Part shown: positions 18,456-27,472 of the stretch, in pieces
Layout of the letters: each line of letters starts with the position of its first letter
How positions within the stretch are numbered: the stretch's first letter is position 1
Assembly (NCBI RefSeq): GCF_002224265.1
Contig: NZ_CP012881.1
Location: 2,046,001-2,110,000, forward strand
From: Vibrio vulnificus NBRC 15645 = ATCC 27562
Lineage (GTDB): Bacteria; Pseudomonadota; Gammaproteobacteria; Enterobacterales; Vibrionaceae
Direction of reading: 5' to 3'
DNA: 64,000 nucleotides
Notes under the pieces: generated by a model
What the model saw: the letters and a program-made list of their open reading frames with translations, nothing else
The model's database searches: none
Told to the model about the DNA's origin: nothing
Position numbers and translations under genes: made by a program

Positions 18456-18539
18456 TTTATTGACAAGTGAGTCAATTTTTTTGTTCCAAAAGAAATTATT
18501 TGTGATAGACTTCACAACTCTCTTGGTAGAGAATATTGC

Positions 18540-18616
18540 GCGCTCGTAGCTCAGCTGGATAGAGTACCTGGCTACGAACCAGGCGGTCAGAGGTTCGAAT
18601 CCTCTCGAGCGCGCCA
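18540..18616 (+). tRNA. tRNA-Arg(ACG), copy 2
   Basis: Same sequence as copy 1 (acceptor GCGCTCG/CGAGCGC, anticodon ACG, encoded CCA). Confidence 0.97.
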
Positions 18617-18706
18617 TCTCTTCTACTGGAAATTTCTTTTACAGAATAAAGGGGCTAAGCTCCTGATATTGGAATAGCGAAAGCGGTTTTGATATCAAAC
18701 ACCTGC

Positions 18707-18783
18707 GCGTCCGTAGCTCAGCTGGATAGAGTACCTGGCTACGAACCAGGCGGTCAGAGGTTCGAATCCTCTCGGACGCGCCA
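18707..18783 (+). tRNA. tRNA-Arg(ACG), copy 3, variant acceptor stem
   Basis: The body equals copy 1 but the acceptor stem is GCGTCCG/CGGACGC. Two base pairs are changed on both strands, so pairing is kept. The upstream spacer (GGTTTTGATATCAAACACC) is repeated before copy 5. Confidence 0.97.
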
Positions 18784-18827
18784 CCTTCTCTTTCGAAGGT
18801 GAAAAGGTAAATTAAAGAATATATTGC

Positions 18828-18904
18828 GCGCTCGTAGCTCAGCTGGATAGAGTACCTGGCTACGAACCAGGCGGTCAGAGGTTCGAATCCTCTCGAGCGC
18901 GCCA
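18828..18904 (+). tRNA. tRNA-Arg(ACG), copy 4
   Basis: Acceptor GCGCTCG/CGAGCGC as in copies 1 and 2; anticodon ACG; CCA encoded. Confidence 0.97.
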
Positions 18905-18993
18905 TTTCTTCAAATGAATATTCTTTTAACGATTAAAGGGGCTTCGCTCCTGATATTGAAATAGTGTAAGCGGTTTTGATATCAAACACCTGC

Positions 18994-19070
18994 GCGTCCG
19001 TAGCTCAGCTGGATAGAGTACCTGGCTACGAACCAGGCGGTCAGAGGTTCGAATCCTCTCGGACGCGCCA
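18994..19070 (+). tRNA. tRNA-Arg(ACG), copy 5, variant acceptor stem
   Basis: It has the GCGTCCG/CGGACGC acceptor stem of copy 3, lying 287 bases downstream of that copy with a similar upstream spacer. Confidence 0.97.
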
Positions 19071-19112
19071 CTTTCACTTATGGAAGTGACAAGGTAAACA
19101 ACAGAATATTGC

Positions 19113-19189
19113 GCGCTCGTAGCTCAGCTGGATAGAGTACCTGGCTACGAACCAGGCGGTCAGAGGTTCGAATCCTCTCGAGCGCGCCA
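19113..19189 (+). tRNA. tRNA-Arg(ACG), copy 6
   Basis: Acceptor GCGCTCG/CGAGCGC; anticodon ACG; CCA encoded. It is the last tRNA of the array, followed by a terminator. Confidence 0.97.
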
Positions 19190-19196
19190 TTATTTA

Positions 19197-19226
19197 AAAC
19201 CCTGCATGAAAATGCAGGGTTTTTTC
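19197..19226 (+). terminator. Terminator of the tRNA array
   Basis: AACCCTGCAT, loop GAAA, ATGCAGGGTT, then TTTTC. It starts eight bases after the last tRNA. Confidence 0.88.
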
Positions 19227-19319
19227 TTATGTCTACGTTTTGTGCTTGTGAGCATTGGATTTTAAAATCCCCTTGATCTTCATTTCTGGACAATCGATTT
19301 ATTCTTAGCGAGTGTTTCT

Positions 19320-19358
19320 CATCTCGCTCATCTCGCTCATCTCGCTCATCTCGCTCAT
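19320..19358. repeat. Four tandem copies of the 9-mer ATCTCGCTC
   Basis: Perfect head-to-tail 9-bp repeats lie in the 530-base spacer between the tRNA array and oadG. The rest of this spacer is AT-rich, with no gene I can support, and ends with the oad promoter. Confidence 0.9.
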
Positions 19359-19624
19359 GAATGCCATTCTTTACTACTCCAAAGAAACAATATGCATTTA
19401 AATGTTTCTAAAATGTTAAATTTGTTGTTGTTTTTAGTTCTTATAATTCAAAAGCTTATTGATGTTTTTTTATCTCTATCGCAGTTTTGTTCGAACTTCT
19501 GCAGTAAATTGATGAATGTCCATATTAAGTATCAGGAATTTGGGCAAATATTTTAGTTTATGTGATCTGTGTGGTGAAAAAGCAACCAAGAGTGCTGGAT
19601 GCTCTGAAACCTTTTTAAACAAAA

Positions 19625-19660
19625 TTGACAATATTTAACCAATCTAGATAATCGATTGGT
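19625..19660 (+). promoter_or_regulatory. oadGAB promoter overlapped by an inverted repeat
   Basis: TTGACA (19625-19630) and GATAAT (19647-19652) are 16 bases apart, a strong sigma-70 promoter 68 bases before oadG. ACCAATC (19638-19644) and GATTGGT (19654-19660) form an inverted repeat that straddles the -10 element, a position typical of a repressor operator. The regulator is unknown. Confidence 0.6.
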
Positions 19661-19719
19661 CGGGATTGTGTATAAATCATGTCCTGCGTTATGTCAGGAT
19701 GACACAGAAAGGAAGCAAG

Positions 19720-19977
19720 ATGACAAATATTGGAAGCCTCTTAGTTGATGCGGCAGCCCTAATGGTAACGGGAATGGGGGTCGTATTTATTTTTCTCACC
19801 ATTCTTATTTTCCTCGTTCGCTTGATGTCGAAATTGGTACCGCAAGAAGTACCACCACCGATCACAGCGCCTAAAGCGGCAAAGAATCAAACCAACCACA
19901 CTTCAACAGTGAGTCCACAGGTCGTCGCGGCAATTTCTGCAGCGATTCATCAGCATCGCGCCTCGGTTGCGAAGTAG
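19720..19977 (+). CDS. oadG: Oxaloacetate decarboxylase, gamma subunit
   Basis: OadG anchors and assembles the sodium-pumping oxaloacetate decarboxylase in the inner membrane. From the ATG at 19720 (GGAAG seven bases upstream) the product is 85 residues, with one membrane segment near the N-terminus (LMVTGMGVVFIFLTILIFLV) and a Pro/Ala-rich hydrophilic tail with His near the C-terminus, as in the family. The longer frame starting at 19666 adds a tail without similarity. oadA starts 25 bases downstream. Small size makes similarity weak; the gene order G-A-B is the main support. Confidence 0.92.
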   Translation: MTNIGSLLVDAAALMVTGMGVVFIFLTILIFLVRLMSKLVPQEVPPPITAPKAAKNQTNHTSTVSPQVVAAISAAIHQHRASVAK

Positions 19978-20002
19978 TACAACAAAGGAATAAAAGGAGT
20001 TT

Positions 20003-21793
20003 ATGAGCATGTCTAAGCCACTAGCAATTACGGATGTGGTCCTACGTGACGCCCATCAATCACTGTTTGCGACTCGAATGCGCATAGAAGACATGCTGCC
20101 TATTGCAGCAGAGTTGGATAAAGTGGGTTATTGGTCGCTCGAAACCTGGGGTGGTGCCACCTTTGATGCGTGTATTCGTTTTTTAGGGGAAGATCCGTGG
20201 GAGCGTTTGCGTGAACTGAAGAAAGCAATGCCGAATACACCAATGCAGATGCTACTACGTGGTCAAAATCTGCTGGGTTATCGTCATTATGCTGATGATG
20301 TGGTTGAGAAGTTTGTTGAACGTGCTCATGCCAACGGTATGGATGTTTTCCGTATCTTTGATGCGATGAACGACGTGCGTAACTTCCAAAAAGCAGTTAA
20401 AGCAACGGTGGACGTTGGTGCACATGCGCAAGGAACGCTTTCTTACACTACCAGCCCAGTTCACAATACCGATACTTGGGTCGATCTCGCCAAACGTTTA
20501 GAAGACTTGGGTTGTCACTCGCTTTGTATCAAAGACATGTCTGGCTTACTTAAGCCTTATGAAGCGCAAGAATTGATTACGCGCATTAAAGCCTCTTGTG
20601 ATATCCCATTGGCACTGCACTGCCATGCCACTACGGGTTTGTCGACCGCGACGGCAATTAAGGCGGTAGAGTCGGGCATCGATATTTTGGATACTGCGAT
20701 TTCATCTATGAGTTGCACCTACGGGCATACGCCAACGGAAACCGTTGTGGCGATGTTGCAAGGTACTGAGCGTGATACCAATTTGGACCTTGCTCAAATA
20801 GAACCTATTGCAGCGTATTTCCGTGAAGTTCGTAAGAAGTACGCTAAGTTTGAAGGGCAATTGAAAGGGGTGGATTCTCGCATTCTGATTGCTCAAGTTC
20901 CTGGTGGTATGCTGACCAACATGGAAAGCCAATTGAAAGAGCAAGGCGCGGCGGATCGTATCGACGAAGTCCTTGAAGAGATCCCTCGCGTGCGTGAAGA
21001 TCTTGGATTTATTCCATTGGTGACCCCAACCTCGCAAATTGTCGGCACTCAAGCGGTCATCAACGTCCTGACGGGCGAGCGTTATAAGAGCATCACCAAA
21101 GAAACGGCAGGCGTTCTCAAAGGCGAATATGGCGCCGCACCTGCTCCAGTGAATGCGCAGTTGCAAGCTCGTGTACTAAACGGCGCTGAAGCTGTCACTT
21201 GTCGACCTGCTGATTTACTTGAAGCGGAATTGCATACATTGACAGACGAACTGTTGGCAAAAGCACAATCAGAAGGCATTCAATTGGCTAAAGAGAGTGT
21301 TGATGACGTTCTAACTTACGCACTCTTCCCGCAAGTTGGCCTGAAGTTCCTTAAGAATCGTGGTAATCCTGATGCATTTGAGCCAGCACCAACTCTTGAG
21401 GTGGCTCAGCCAACGGCGACCAAAGCCGCTAATGGTGCCGTTGAAGCTTATAGTGTCCGTGTTGATGGTCAGGTATTCCATGTTGAAGTAGGGCCAGAAG
21501 GTCAATTGACATCGGTGACACCAGCCGCTGCGCCAGCGAGTACTCCTATCGCGGCTCCTGTTGCGGCAGCACCAAGCGATGCAGAGGCTGTATCGGCTCC
21601 GCTTGCAGGTAACATCTTCAAAGTTCATGTTCAAGCAGGAAGCTCGGTTGAAGAGGGCGATATTCTGCTGATCCTCGAAGCGATGAAAATGGAAACTGAA
21701 GTCCGCGCTGCTCGTAGTGGTGTGGTGCATGAACTGAATGTGAAAGAGGGAGATGCCGTGACAGTAGGCTCACCTCTACTGAGTTTGGCGTAA
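20003..21793 (+). CDS. oadA: Oxaloacetate decarboxylase, alpha subunit (biotin carboxyl carrier)
   Basis: OadA transfers the carboxyl group of oxaloacetate to its own biotin; OadB then decarboxylates it and pumps sodium. The 596-residue protein has the carboxyltransferase TIM barrel ([14 protein letters not shown] near residue 14, [21 protein letters not shown]), a conserved middle domain, a Pro/Ala linker (about 500-525) and a C-terminal biotinyl domain with EAMKMET, biotin on Lys562. AAAGGAG lies just before; the ATG at 20009 has better spacing from it than the one at 20003 and may be the true start. It is the central gene of oadGAB. Confidence 0.97.
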   Translation: MSMSKPLAITDVVLRDAHQSLFATRMRIEDMLPIAAELDKVGYWSLETWGGATFDACIRFLGEDPWERLRELKKAMPNTPMQMLLRGQNLLGYRHYADDVVEKFVERAHANGMDVFRIFDAMNDVRNFQKAVKATVDVGAHAQGTLSYTTSPVHNTDTWVDLAKRLEDLGCHSLCIKDMSGLLKPYEAQELITRIKASCDIPLALHCHATTGLSTATAIKAVESGIDILDTAISSMSCTYGHTPTETVVAMLQGTERDTNLDLAQIEPIAAYFREVRKKYAKFEGQLKGVDSRILIAQVPGGMLTNMESQLKEQGAADRIDEVLEEIPRVREDLGFIPLVTPTSQIVGTQAVINVLTGERYKSITKETAGVLKGEYGAAPAPVNAQLQARVLNGAEAVTCRPADLLEAELHTLTDELLAKAQSEGIQLAKESVDDVLTYALFPQVGLKFLKNRGNPDAFEPAPTLEVAQPTATKAANGAVEAYSVRVDGQVFHVEVGPEGQLTSVTPAAAPASTPIAAPVAAAPSDAEAVSAPLAGNIFKVHVQAGSSVEEGDILLILEAMKMETEVRAARSGVVHELNVKEGDAVTVGSPLLSLA

Positions 21794-21802
21794 GGATGTA
21801 CC

Positions 21803-22933
21803 ATGGATGGATTAATCACGCTTTGGTCTGAAACGGGAATTGCCCACTTTGAACTCGGGCAAATCTGTATGATCGCAGTAGGCTGTGTACTGCTGTTTTT
21901 AGCCATTAGCAAAGGCTTTGAGCCTTTACTTCTGCTGCCTATTGGCTTTGGTGCCATTTTGGCTAATATCCCGAATGCGGGCTTTACCGAGCCGGGTGGG
22001 TTGCTTTACTACGTCTACTACATTGGTATTGAATCTGGCGTTTTCCCACTGCTTATTTTTATGGGCGTGGGGGCAATGACGGATTTTGGTGCCTTGATTG
22101 CCAACCCTAAAACCTTATGGCTCGGTGCCGCCGCGCAGTTTGGTATTTTTGCTACGCTGTTTGGTGCGATTCTATTGAACTATGTGCCGGGCATGGAGTT
22201 TTCCATGGAGGATGCGTCGTCCATCGCCATCATCGGTGGCGCGGATGGTCCAACGGCCATTTTCCTCGCAAGCCGTCTCTCTCCCGATTTACTCGGTGCG
22301 ATTGCGGTAGCGGCATACAGTTACATGGCTTTGGTTCCTATTATCCAGCCGCCTATCATGAAGGCGCTCACGACACCGGAAGAGCGTAAGATCAAAATGG
22401 CTCAACTTCGCCATGTCGGAAAAGTGGAGAAAGTGCTTTTCCCATTGGCGGTATTGGTGATGACCATCTTGTTCCTTCCCTCTGCAACACCGCTGGTAGG
22501 GATGTTCTGTCTGGGGAACTTGATGCGTGAAGCGGGTGTGGTGGAGCGTTTGTCGAAAACCGCGCAAAATGAGCTGATCAACATCGTGACGATTTTCCTG
22601 GGTTTAGGCGTAGGCTCGAAGCTACAAGCTGAGCACTTCTTGAATGTGGAGACTTTGGGCATTCTTGCATTAGGTGCTGCAGCGTTCAGTATTGGGACTG
22701 GCGCGGGGGTGCTGATGGCGAAGCTACTCAACAAGTTCTCGGAAGAAGACATCAACCCGTTGATTGGGGCTGCTGGTGTATCAGCGGTGCCTATGGCGGC
22801 TCGCGTGGTTAACAAAGTAGGGCTTGAAGCAAACCCGCAAAACTTTTTGTTGATGCATGCGATGGGGCCGAATGTGGCGGGTGTTCTGGGCAGTGCGGTA
22901 GCCGCCGGTGTGCTGTTGGCTCTGGTTGGCTAA
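21803..22933 (+). CDS. oadB: Oxaloacetate decarboxylase, beta subunit (sodium pump)
   Basis: OadB is the membrane subunit that decarboxylates carboxybiotin and drives sodium out of the cell. The 376-residue protein is hydrophobic with about nine to eleven membrane segments and contains the conserved [15 protein letters not shown] motif with the functional Asp. It also has [13 protein letters not shown] and a late [12 protein letters not shown] block. AAGGATG precedes the ATG. Length is at the short end for the family (about 375-435). The gene ends the oad operon and a hairpin terminator follows. In vibrios this pump adds to the sodium motive force. Confidence 0.97.
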   Translation: MDGLITLWSETGIAHFELGQICMIAVGCVLLFLAISKGFEPLLLLPIGFGAILANIPNAGFTEPGGLLYYVYYIGIESGVFPLLIFMGVGAMTDFGALIANPKTLWLGAAAQFGIFATLFGAILLNYVPGMEFSMEDASSIAIIGGADGPTAIFLASRLSPDLLGAIAVAAYSYMALVPIIQPPIMKALTTPEERKIKMAQLRHVGKVEKVLFPLAVLVMTILFLPSATPLVGMFCLGNLMREAGVVERLSKTAQNELINIVTIFLGLGVGSKLQAEHFLNVETLGILALGAAAFSIGTGAGVLMAKLLNKFSEEDINPLIGAAGVSAVPMAARVVNKVGLEANPQNFLLMHAMGPNVAGVLGSAVAAGVLLALVG

Positions 22934-23002
22934 CTTCGCTGTGAAATGTAAGTCAAATTGTGCCATCACAATTAACTTCGGTTAACAAAATGGTTTATAG
23001 TC

Positions 23003-23033
23003 AAAGGGATGCTTCGGCATCCCTTTCTTTTTG
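23003..23033 (+). terminator. oadGAB terminator
   Basis: AAAGGGATGC, TTCG-type loop, GCATCCCTTT, then CTTTTTG. It lies between oadB and the next gene. Confidence 0.85.
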
Positions 23034-23052
23034 TCCTTAGGAACGGCTGATT

Positions 23053-24003
23053 ATGGAAAATAAGCAAATCGTTATTACAGAATTTGGTGGCCCTGATGTA
23101 CTGGCTATCCGTTCAAGTCAAATGCCTGAACCCAAACCTGGTCAGGTCGTCATTAAAGTCTATTTTTCAGGGATTAATCCTATTGATGTTAAAACGCGTG
23201 CAGGTCTGGGATGGGCAGCTGCACAGAATAAGGACAAATTACCTTGGGTGCCCGGTTATGACATTTCTGGCAAAGTAATCAGCTGTGGTGAGAACGCGGA
23301 GCGCTTTGTCATAGGCGATACCGTTGCCGGTTTTGTCGGTTTCCCATTAGAAGGCGGTGGTTACAGCCAGTATCTTTGCGTGGAAGAAGATGCATTGAGT
23401 TTGGTGCCAGGCTCGGTCACCTTAGAGGCAGCGGCAGTACTCCCATTAGCCGGGCAAACGGCAGCACAAGCGCTGAACAAAGCCCATGTGAAAGAAGGGG
23501 AGCGAGTGCTTATCCTCGCTGGTGCGGGTGGTGTTGGTCATTTGGCGGTGCAAATCGCCGTTGCCGCGAAAGCTGAAGTGTACACGACATGCAGTGAACG
23601 CAATTTAGATTACATGGCGACCTTGGGTGCTCATGCCATCAATTACCAATTTGCTCCTGCTTCAGAGCGTTTGAGTGATGTGGATGTATTGATTGATCTG
23701 GTTGGTGGTGATGTCGCCCTTGATGCATTGAAGTGCTTAAAAGACAACGCCAGAGTCGTGACGGTGCCGACGCTGAGTGCTGAGATGATCTGTGAAAAAG
23801 CCAAACTGCTCGGATTTGAAGCAACGGGGATGCTAGTGGAGCCCGATCCTCAGCAGTTGGATACTTTGCTGTATATGGTGGGCGTTGGCTTACTTAAAAC
23901 AGAAATTCAGCGTATCTATCCGATGCATGAGGTCAGCGATGCGCACAAACAAATCGAAACAGGGCATACCCGAGGAAAAGTACTACTGGATATGCAATGT
24001 TAG
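23053..24003 (+). CDS. Zinc-independent MDR-family NADP oxidoreductase
   Basis: The 316-residue protein is a medium-chain dehydrogenase/reductase of the quinone oxidoreductase type. It has the GroES-like N-terminal domain (VVIKVYFSGINPIDVKTRAG, PWVPGYDISG) and a Rossmann domain with the nucleotide motif LAGAGGVGHLAVQIA (about residues 153-167). The zinc-binding cysteines and the GHE motif of zinc alcohol dehydrogenases are absent, so a reductase of quinones or enals is likely, probably with NADPH. AGGAACGG precedes the ATG. The end overlaps the next gene by seven bases. The substrate cannot be inferred. Confidence 0.85.
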   Translation: MENKQIVITEFGGPDVLAIRSSQMPEPKPGQVVIKVYFSGINPIDVKTRAGLGWAAAQNKDKLPWVPGYDISGKVISCGENAERFVIGDTVAGFVGFPLEGGGYSQYLCVEEDALSLVPGSVTLEAAAVLPLAGQTAAQALNKAHVKEGERVLILAGAGGVGHLAVQIAVAAKAEVYTTCSERNLDYMATLGAHAINYQFAPASERLSDVDVLIDLVGGDVALDALKCLKDNARVVTVPTLSAEMICEKAKLLGFEATGMLVEPDPQQLDTLLYMVGVGLLKTEIQRIYPMHEVSDAHKQIETGHTRGKVLLDMQC

Positions 24004-24458
24004 AAACCTTTAATGGATGGTTTGCAGAGGCGGCATTGTGGTTTTCCGACTCTGCACTTTGGGTATTGTTTTTCACTGGTTTTCTCAGTGCAACCTTATT
24101 ACCTGGAGGCTCAGAGGCGAGTTTGATCGCGACCTTGTCTCTTAATCAGTTTCCAATTTCACACATCATTATTGTCGCGACGCTAGGGAATACTCTTGGT
24201 GGGTTAACTAACTATTGGCTAGGTTTGCTGCTCCCAAATCGAACTCAACAGGAAAAACATGGTCATACCGCTTTGAGATGGTTAGCCAAATACGGCTATT
24301 GGGGGCTGTTTTTTAGTTGGCTTCCTGTGATTGGTGATCCTCTCTGTTTAGCAGCTGGTTGGCTGCGAATGAAATTTCTTCCTTGCTTGGCGCTGATTGC
24401 GCTGGGTAAAGCGGTACGCTATAGCGTGCTAGCTATGCTTTATATCGGACTATTCTAA
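23997..24458 (+). CDS. DedA/YqaA-family inner-membrane protein
   Basis: The 153-residue hydrophobic protein resembles YqaA, a small member of the DedA/SNARE-associated (VTT) superfamily. It has GFLSATLLPGGSEASLIATL near the N-terminus, GNTLGGLTNYWLG in the middle and a re-entrant style segment (FFSWLPVIGDPLCLAAGWLRM) with the conserved Pro and Gly near residues 102-116. DedA proteins are implicated in lipid carrier or membrane homeostasis; a specific substrate is unknown. It overlaps the upstream oxidoreductase and precedes the M16 protease by nine bases, so the three are probably one transcript. Confidence 0.85.
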   Translation: MLETFNGWFAEAALWFSDSALWVLFFTGFLSATLLPGGSEASLIATLSLNQFPISHIIIVATLGNTLGGLTNYWLGLLLPNRTQQEKHGHTALRWLAKYGYWGLFFSWLPVIGDPLCLAAGWLRMKFLPCLALIALGKAVRYSVLAMLYIGLF

Positions 24459-24467
24459 GGAAAAAGC

Positions 24468-27326
24468 ATGAAAAAACTGATGCTGAGTGCCTGCTCTCTT
24501 TTTGTCCTCGCTGGTTGTTCTTCCGTAAAATCGGTTTCTGTGCCGTTTTTCTCATCATTACCAGAAGGCGTGACTCTGATTGAAGAGTCGTCAGCACAAG
24601 CGGGTAAGGTCAAAATCCCGTATGAAAAATACCGTTTAGAAAATGGCTTAACCGTCATTTTGTCACCCGACCACTCCGATCCCTTAGTGCACGTTGACGT
24701 CACTTACCACGTCGGCTCGGCGCGAGAAGAGATTGGTAAGTCAGGCTTTGCGCATTTCTTCGAGCATATGATGTTCCAAGGTTCGGAAAATGTTGGTGAT
24801 CAGCAACACTTCAAGATCATTACGGAGGCGGGCGGAACCCTAAATGGCACTACAAACCGAGATAGAACCAACTATTTCGAAACGGTGCCAGCGAACCAAC
24901 TTGAGAAAATGTTGTGGTTAGAGTCAGATCGCATGGGCTTTTTGCTTGATGCTGTATCGCAGCGTAAGTTTGAGGTGCAACGCGACACCGTGAAAAATGA
25001 GCGCGCTCAACGCTATGACAACCGCCCTTACGGTTTGATTTGGGAAAAAATGGCGGAAGCGATTTACCCTGAAGGACACCCTTATTCGTGGCAAACTATT
25101 GGTTATGTTGAAGATCTTGATCGTGTCGACGTCAATGACTTGAAAGCGTTTTTCTTACACTGGTATGGGCCTAATAACGCCGTGTTAACTATCGGTGGTG
25201 ACATAGATACCGATCAGACATTGGAATGGGTCAATAAATATTTTGGCAGTATTCCACGTGGGCCAGAGGTGAATAACGCACCGAAGCAGCCTGCAACCCT
25301 GAAAGAAAATCGCTTCATCACGCTGGAAGATCGTATTAGACAGCCGATGGTGATGATGGCGTGGCCGACGACTTACAAAGGTGAAGAACATCAGGCCTCG
25401 CTCGATGCATTGGCGAGTTTACTAGGGGAAGGCAACAACAGCTTGCTATACCAAAATCTCGTAAAAACGCAAAAAGCAGTCGACGCTGGTGCCTTCCAAG
25501 ATTGTGCGGAACTGGCTTGTACTTTCTACGTGTACGCGATGGGGGACTCCGGAGACAAGGGAGATTTGGCCAGCTTATATCAAGAGCTGATGCAGACCTT
25601 AGATGAGTTTAAACAGAAGGGCGCCGATGGGAAACGCCTTGAGCAGATCATTGGTAAAGCAGAAGCCGATGCCGTGTTCTCATTACAAAGCGTCAGCGGT
25701 AAAGTCAGTCAGCTCGCATCGAATGAGACCTTCTTTGCCACCCCTGATCGCATCGAATATCAATTAGATCAATTGCGCGCGGTGACGGCGGATTCGGTCA
25801 ACCAAGCCTATCAACAATTTATTGATGGCAAAAACAAAGTGACTTTAAGCGTGGTGCCTAAGGGCAAAATAGACATGGCGGTGCAAAAAGCCAACTTTGT
25901 GACGCCGGCGAGAACCTTGCCTGAATACCAAAAAATCACCGATGATCAGTTGGCTTATCGTAAAGCGGAAAACAGTTTTGACCGAGCTCAAATGCCACCG
26001 GCTGGAGAGCCAGTGAAAGCTGAAATGCCAGATCTGTACAAAGTGCATTTTGATAACGGCAGCGAATTATTAGGCGCTGTCAGCGATGAAACGCCAACCG
26101 TATTGATGCAGTTCCGCTTCCCAGCAGGGAGTCGATTTGACCCGGTAGGTAAAGAAGGGTTAGCTAAACTCACCGCCGCTATGATGGAGGAGGGGACAAC
26201 CTCTCGCAGTGCGGAAGAGTTACAAGCGGAGTTGGACAAGTTGGGCAGTAACATCAGTGTTTCTGCCGAGCGATACAGCACGACAGTCACGCTTTCTGCA
26301 TTAGAGAAAAATTTACCAGCAACGTTGGAAATTTTTCAGCAGATGATCCGGTCTCCTGCGTTTGGTGAGGATGATTTCGCTCGAGCGAAGAAGCAAATGA
26401 TCGAAGGGGCCGTTTATGAGCAGCAGCAACCAAGCTGGATGGCTTCGCAAGCAACGCGCCAAGTGATTTATGGTGACACGCTGTTTGCTCGTTCCAGTGA
26501 TGGCACGATGGCTTCATTGCAAGCGCTCACGCTGGCTGATGTCAAAGCATTTTATCAATCGCACTACACACCACAAAGCACACAGATCGTGGTCGTGGGG
26601 GATTTGAGTCGCCGAGAAATGGCCAGTCAGTTGGCATTTTGGAAAGCATGGCAAGGTGAGGCCGCGCCGTTGTATCGCCCGCAAGTTGTGAAGCCATTAA
26701 GCGATTCAAAAATCTACTTGGTGGATAAGCCGGGAGCGCCACAAAGCGTCATTCGCATGGTACGCCTTGGTTTGCCGTATGATGCCACTGGTGAAATGTT
26801 CCTAAGCCAATTAGCGAACTTTAATTTGGCCGGCAATTTCAACAGCCGTTTAAATCAGAATCTTCGTGAGGACAAAGGATACACATACGGGGCGCAAGGC
26901 TACTTTGCCAGCAATCTCGAAACCGGTGTCGTGGTGTTTGATGCGCAAGTGCGTGCCGATGCAACCATCCCTGCGTTAATGGAGATGGAGAATGAACTGA
27001 ATGAGTTTTCTCAATCGGGTATGACGGATGATGAGCTGCATTTCATGCGTCAGGCGGTTGGTCAGCAAGATGCCTTGAAGTACGAAACTCCCGGACAAAA
27101 AGCGCAGTTGATCGGTAATATTCTCCGTTACAGTTTGGATGAAGATTATCTTAAACAGCGTAACGCGATTGTGGAAAACATTGATAAAGCGCCACTTAAC
27201 GATTTGGCGAAGAAATGGTTTGACCCGAATGACTATCAGATGATCGTGGTTGGGGATGCGAAAACGCTTCGCCCACAATTGGAAAAGTTGAATAAAGCCG
27301 TAGAAGAGCTTGAAATCATCCGATAG
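24468..27326 (+). CDS. M16-family zinc metalloprotease, lipoprotein
   Basis: The 952-residue protein is predicted to be an envelope insulinase-like peptidase. A lipoprotein signal ends in VLAGC with Cys17. The first M16 domain has the inverted zinc motif HFFEH (H96, E99, H100) with a downstream glutamate in the VKNERAQR context. It is followed by a second, non-catalytic M16 domain (about residues 520-940) with the R and Y residues (NLREDKGYTYGAQGYF) that complete the substrate chamber. Two-domain fusions of this size are common in gammaproteobacteria. AAGGAAAAAGC lies before the ATG. The substrate is unknown. A hairpin follows the stop codon. Confidence 0.92.
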   Translation: MKKLMLSACSLFVLAGCSSVKSVSVPFFSSLPEGVTLIEESSAQAGKVKIPYEKYRLENGLTVILSPDHSDPLVHVDVTYHVGSAREEIGKSGFAHFFEHMMFQGSENVGDQQHFKIITEAGGTLNGTTNRDRTNYFETVPANQLEKMLWLESDRMGFLLDAVSQRKFEVQRDTVKNERAQRYDNRPYGLIWEKMAEAIYPEGHPYSWQTIGYVEDLDRVDVNDLKAFFLHWYGPNNAVLTIGGDIDTDQTLEWVNKYFGSIPRGPEVNNAPKQPATLKENRFITLEDRIRQPMVMMAWPTTYKGEEHQASLDALASLLGEGNNSLLYQNLVKTQKAVDAGAFQDCAELACTFYVYAMGDSGDKGDLASLYQELMQTLDEFKQKGADGKRLEQIIGKAEADAVFSLQSVSGKVSQLASNETFFATPDRIEYQLDQLRAVTADSVNQAYQQFIDGKNKVTLSVVPKGKIDMAVQKANFVTPARTLPEYQKITDDQLAYRKAENSFDRAQMPPAGEPVKAEMPDLYKVHFDNGSELLGAVSDETPTVLMQFRFPAGSRFDPVGKEGLAKLTAAMMEEGTTSRSAEELQAELDKLGSNISVSAERYSTTVTLSALEKNLPATLEIFQQMIRSPAFGEDDFARAKKQMIEGAVYEQQQPSWMASQATRQVIYGDTLFARSSDGTMASLQALTLADVKAFYQSHYTPQSTQIVVVGDLSRREMASQLAFWKAWQGEAAPLYRPQVVKPLSDSKIYLVDKPGAPQSVIRMVRLGLPYDATGEMFLSQLANFNLAGNFNSRLNQNLREDKGYTYGAQGYFASNLETGVVVFDAQVRADATIPALMEMENELNEFSQSGMTDDELHFMRQAVGQQDALKYETPGQKAQLIGNILRYSLDEDYLKQRNAIVENIDKAPLNDLAKKWFDPNDYQMIVVGDAKTLRPQLEKLNKAVEELEIIR

Positions 27327-27338
27327 AGTACACATTTA

Positions 27339-27366
27339 GTAGCGAAGAGTATTAGCTCTTCGCTAC
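27339..27366 (+). terminator. Hairpin after the M16 protease gene
   Basis: GTAGCGAAGAG, loop TATTAG, CTCTTCGCTAC: an 11-bp perfect stem followed by TTGTTGTT. It is probably a terminator although the T run is broken. Confidence 0.6.
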
Positions 27367-27373
27367 TTGTTGT

Positions 27374-27417
27374 TGGTCTGGATACCCTTTTGGATACACA
27401 GAAGGGTATCCAGACCA
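27374..27417. repeat. Perfect 16-bp stem hairpin upstream of gshA
   Basis: TGGTCTGGATACCCTT (27374-27389) and AAGGGTATCCAGACCA (27402-27417) flank a 12-base loop. It has no T run, lies 56 bases before the gshA start and is not explained by the neighbouring genes. Confidence 0.7.
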
Positions 27418-27472
27418 TTTCGATTTCCGACAATTCAGTTTGCAGGTGTGACGCTGCAAGCTTCTGATATAA

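Noticed and set aside
18031..19293. Minus-strand frames over the tRNA genes (for example one starting MAVKEGFEPSIRDKP)
   Set aside because: They are antisense to tRNA genes and repeat because the tRNAs repeat; this is a known type of false protein annotation.
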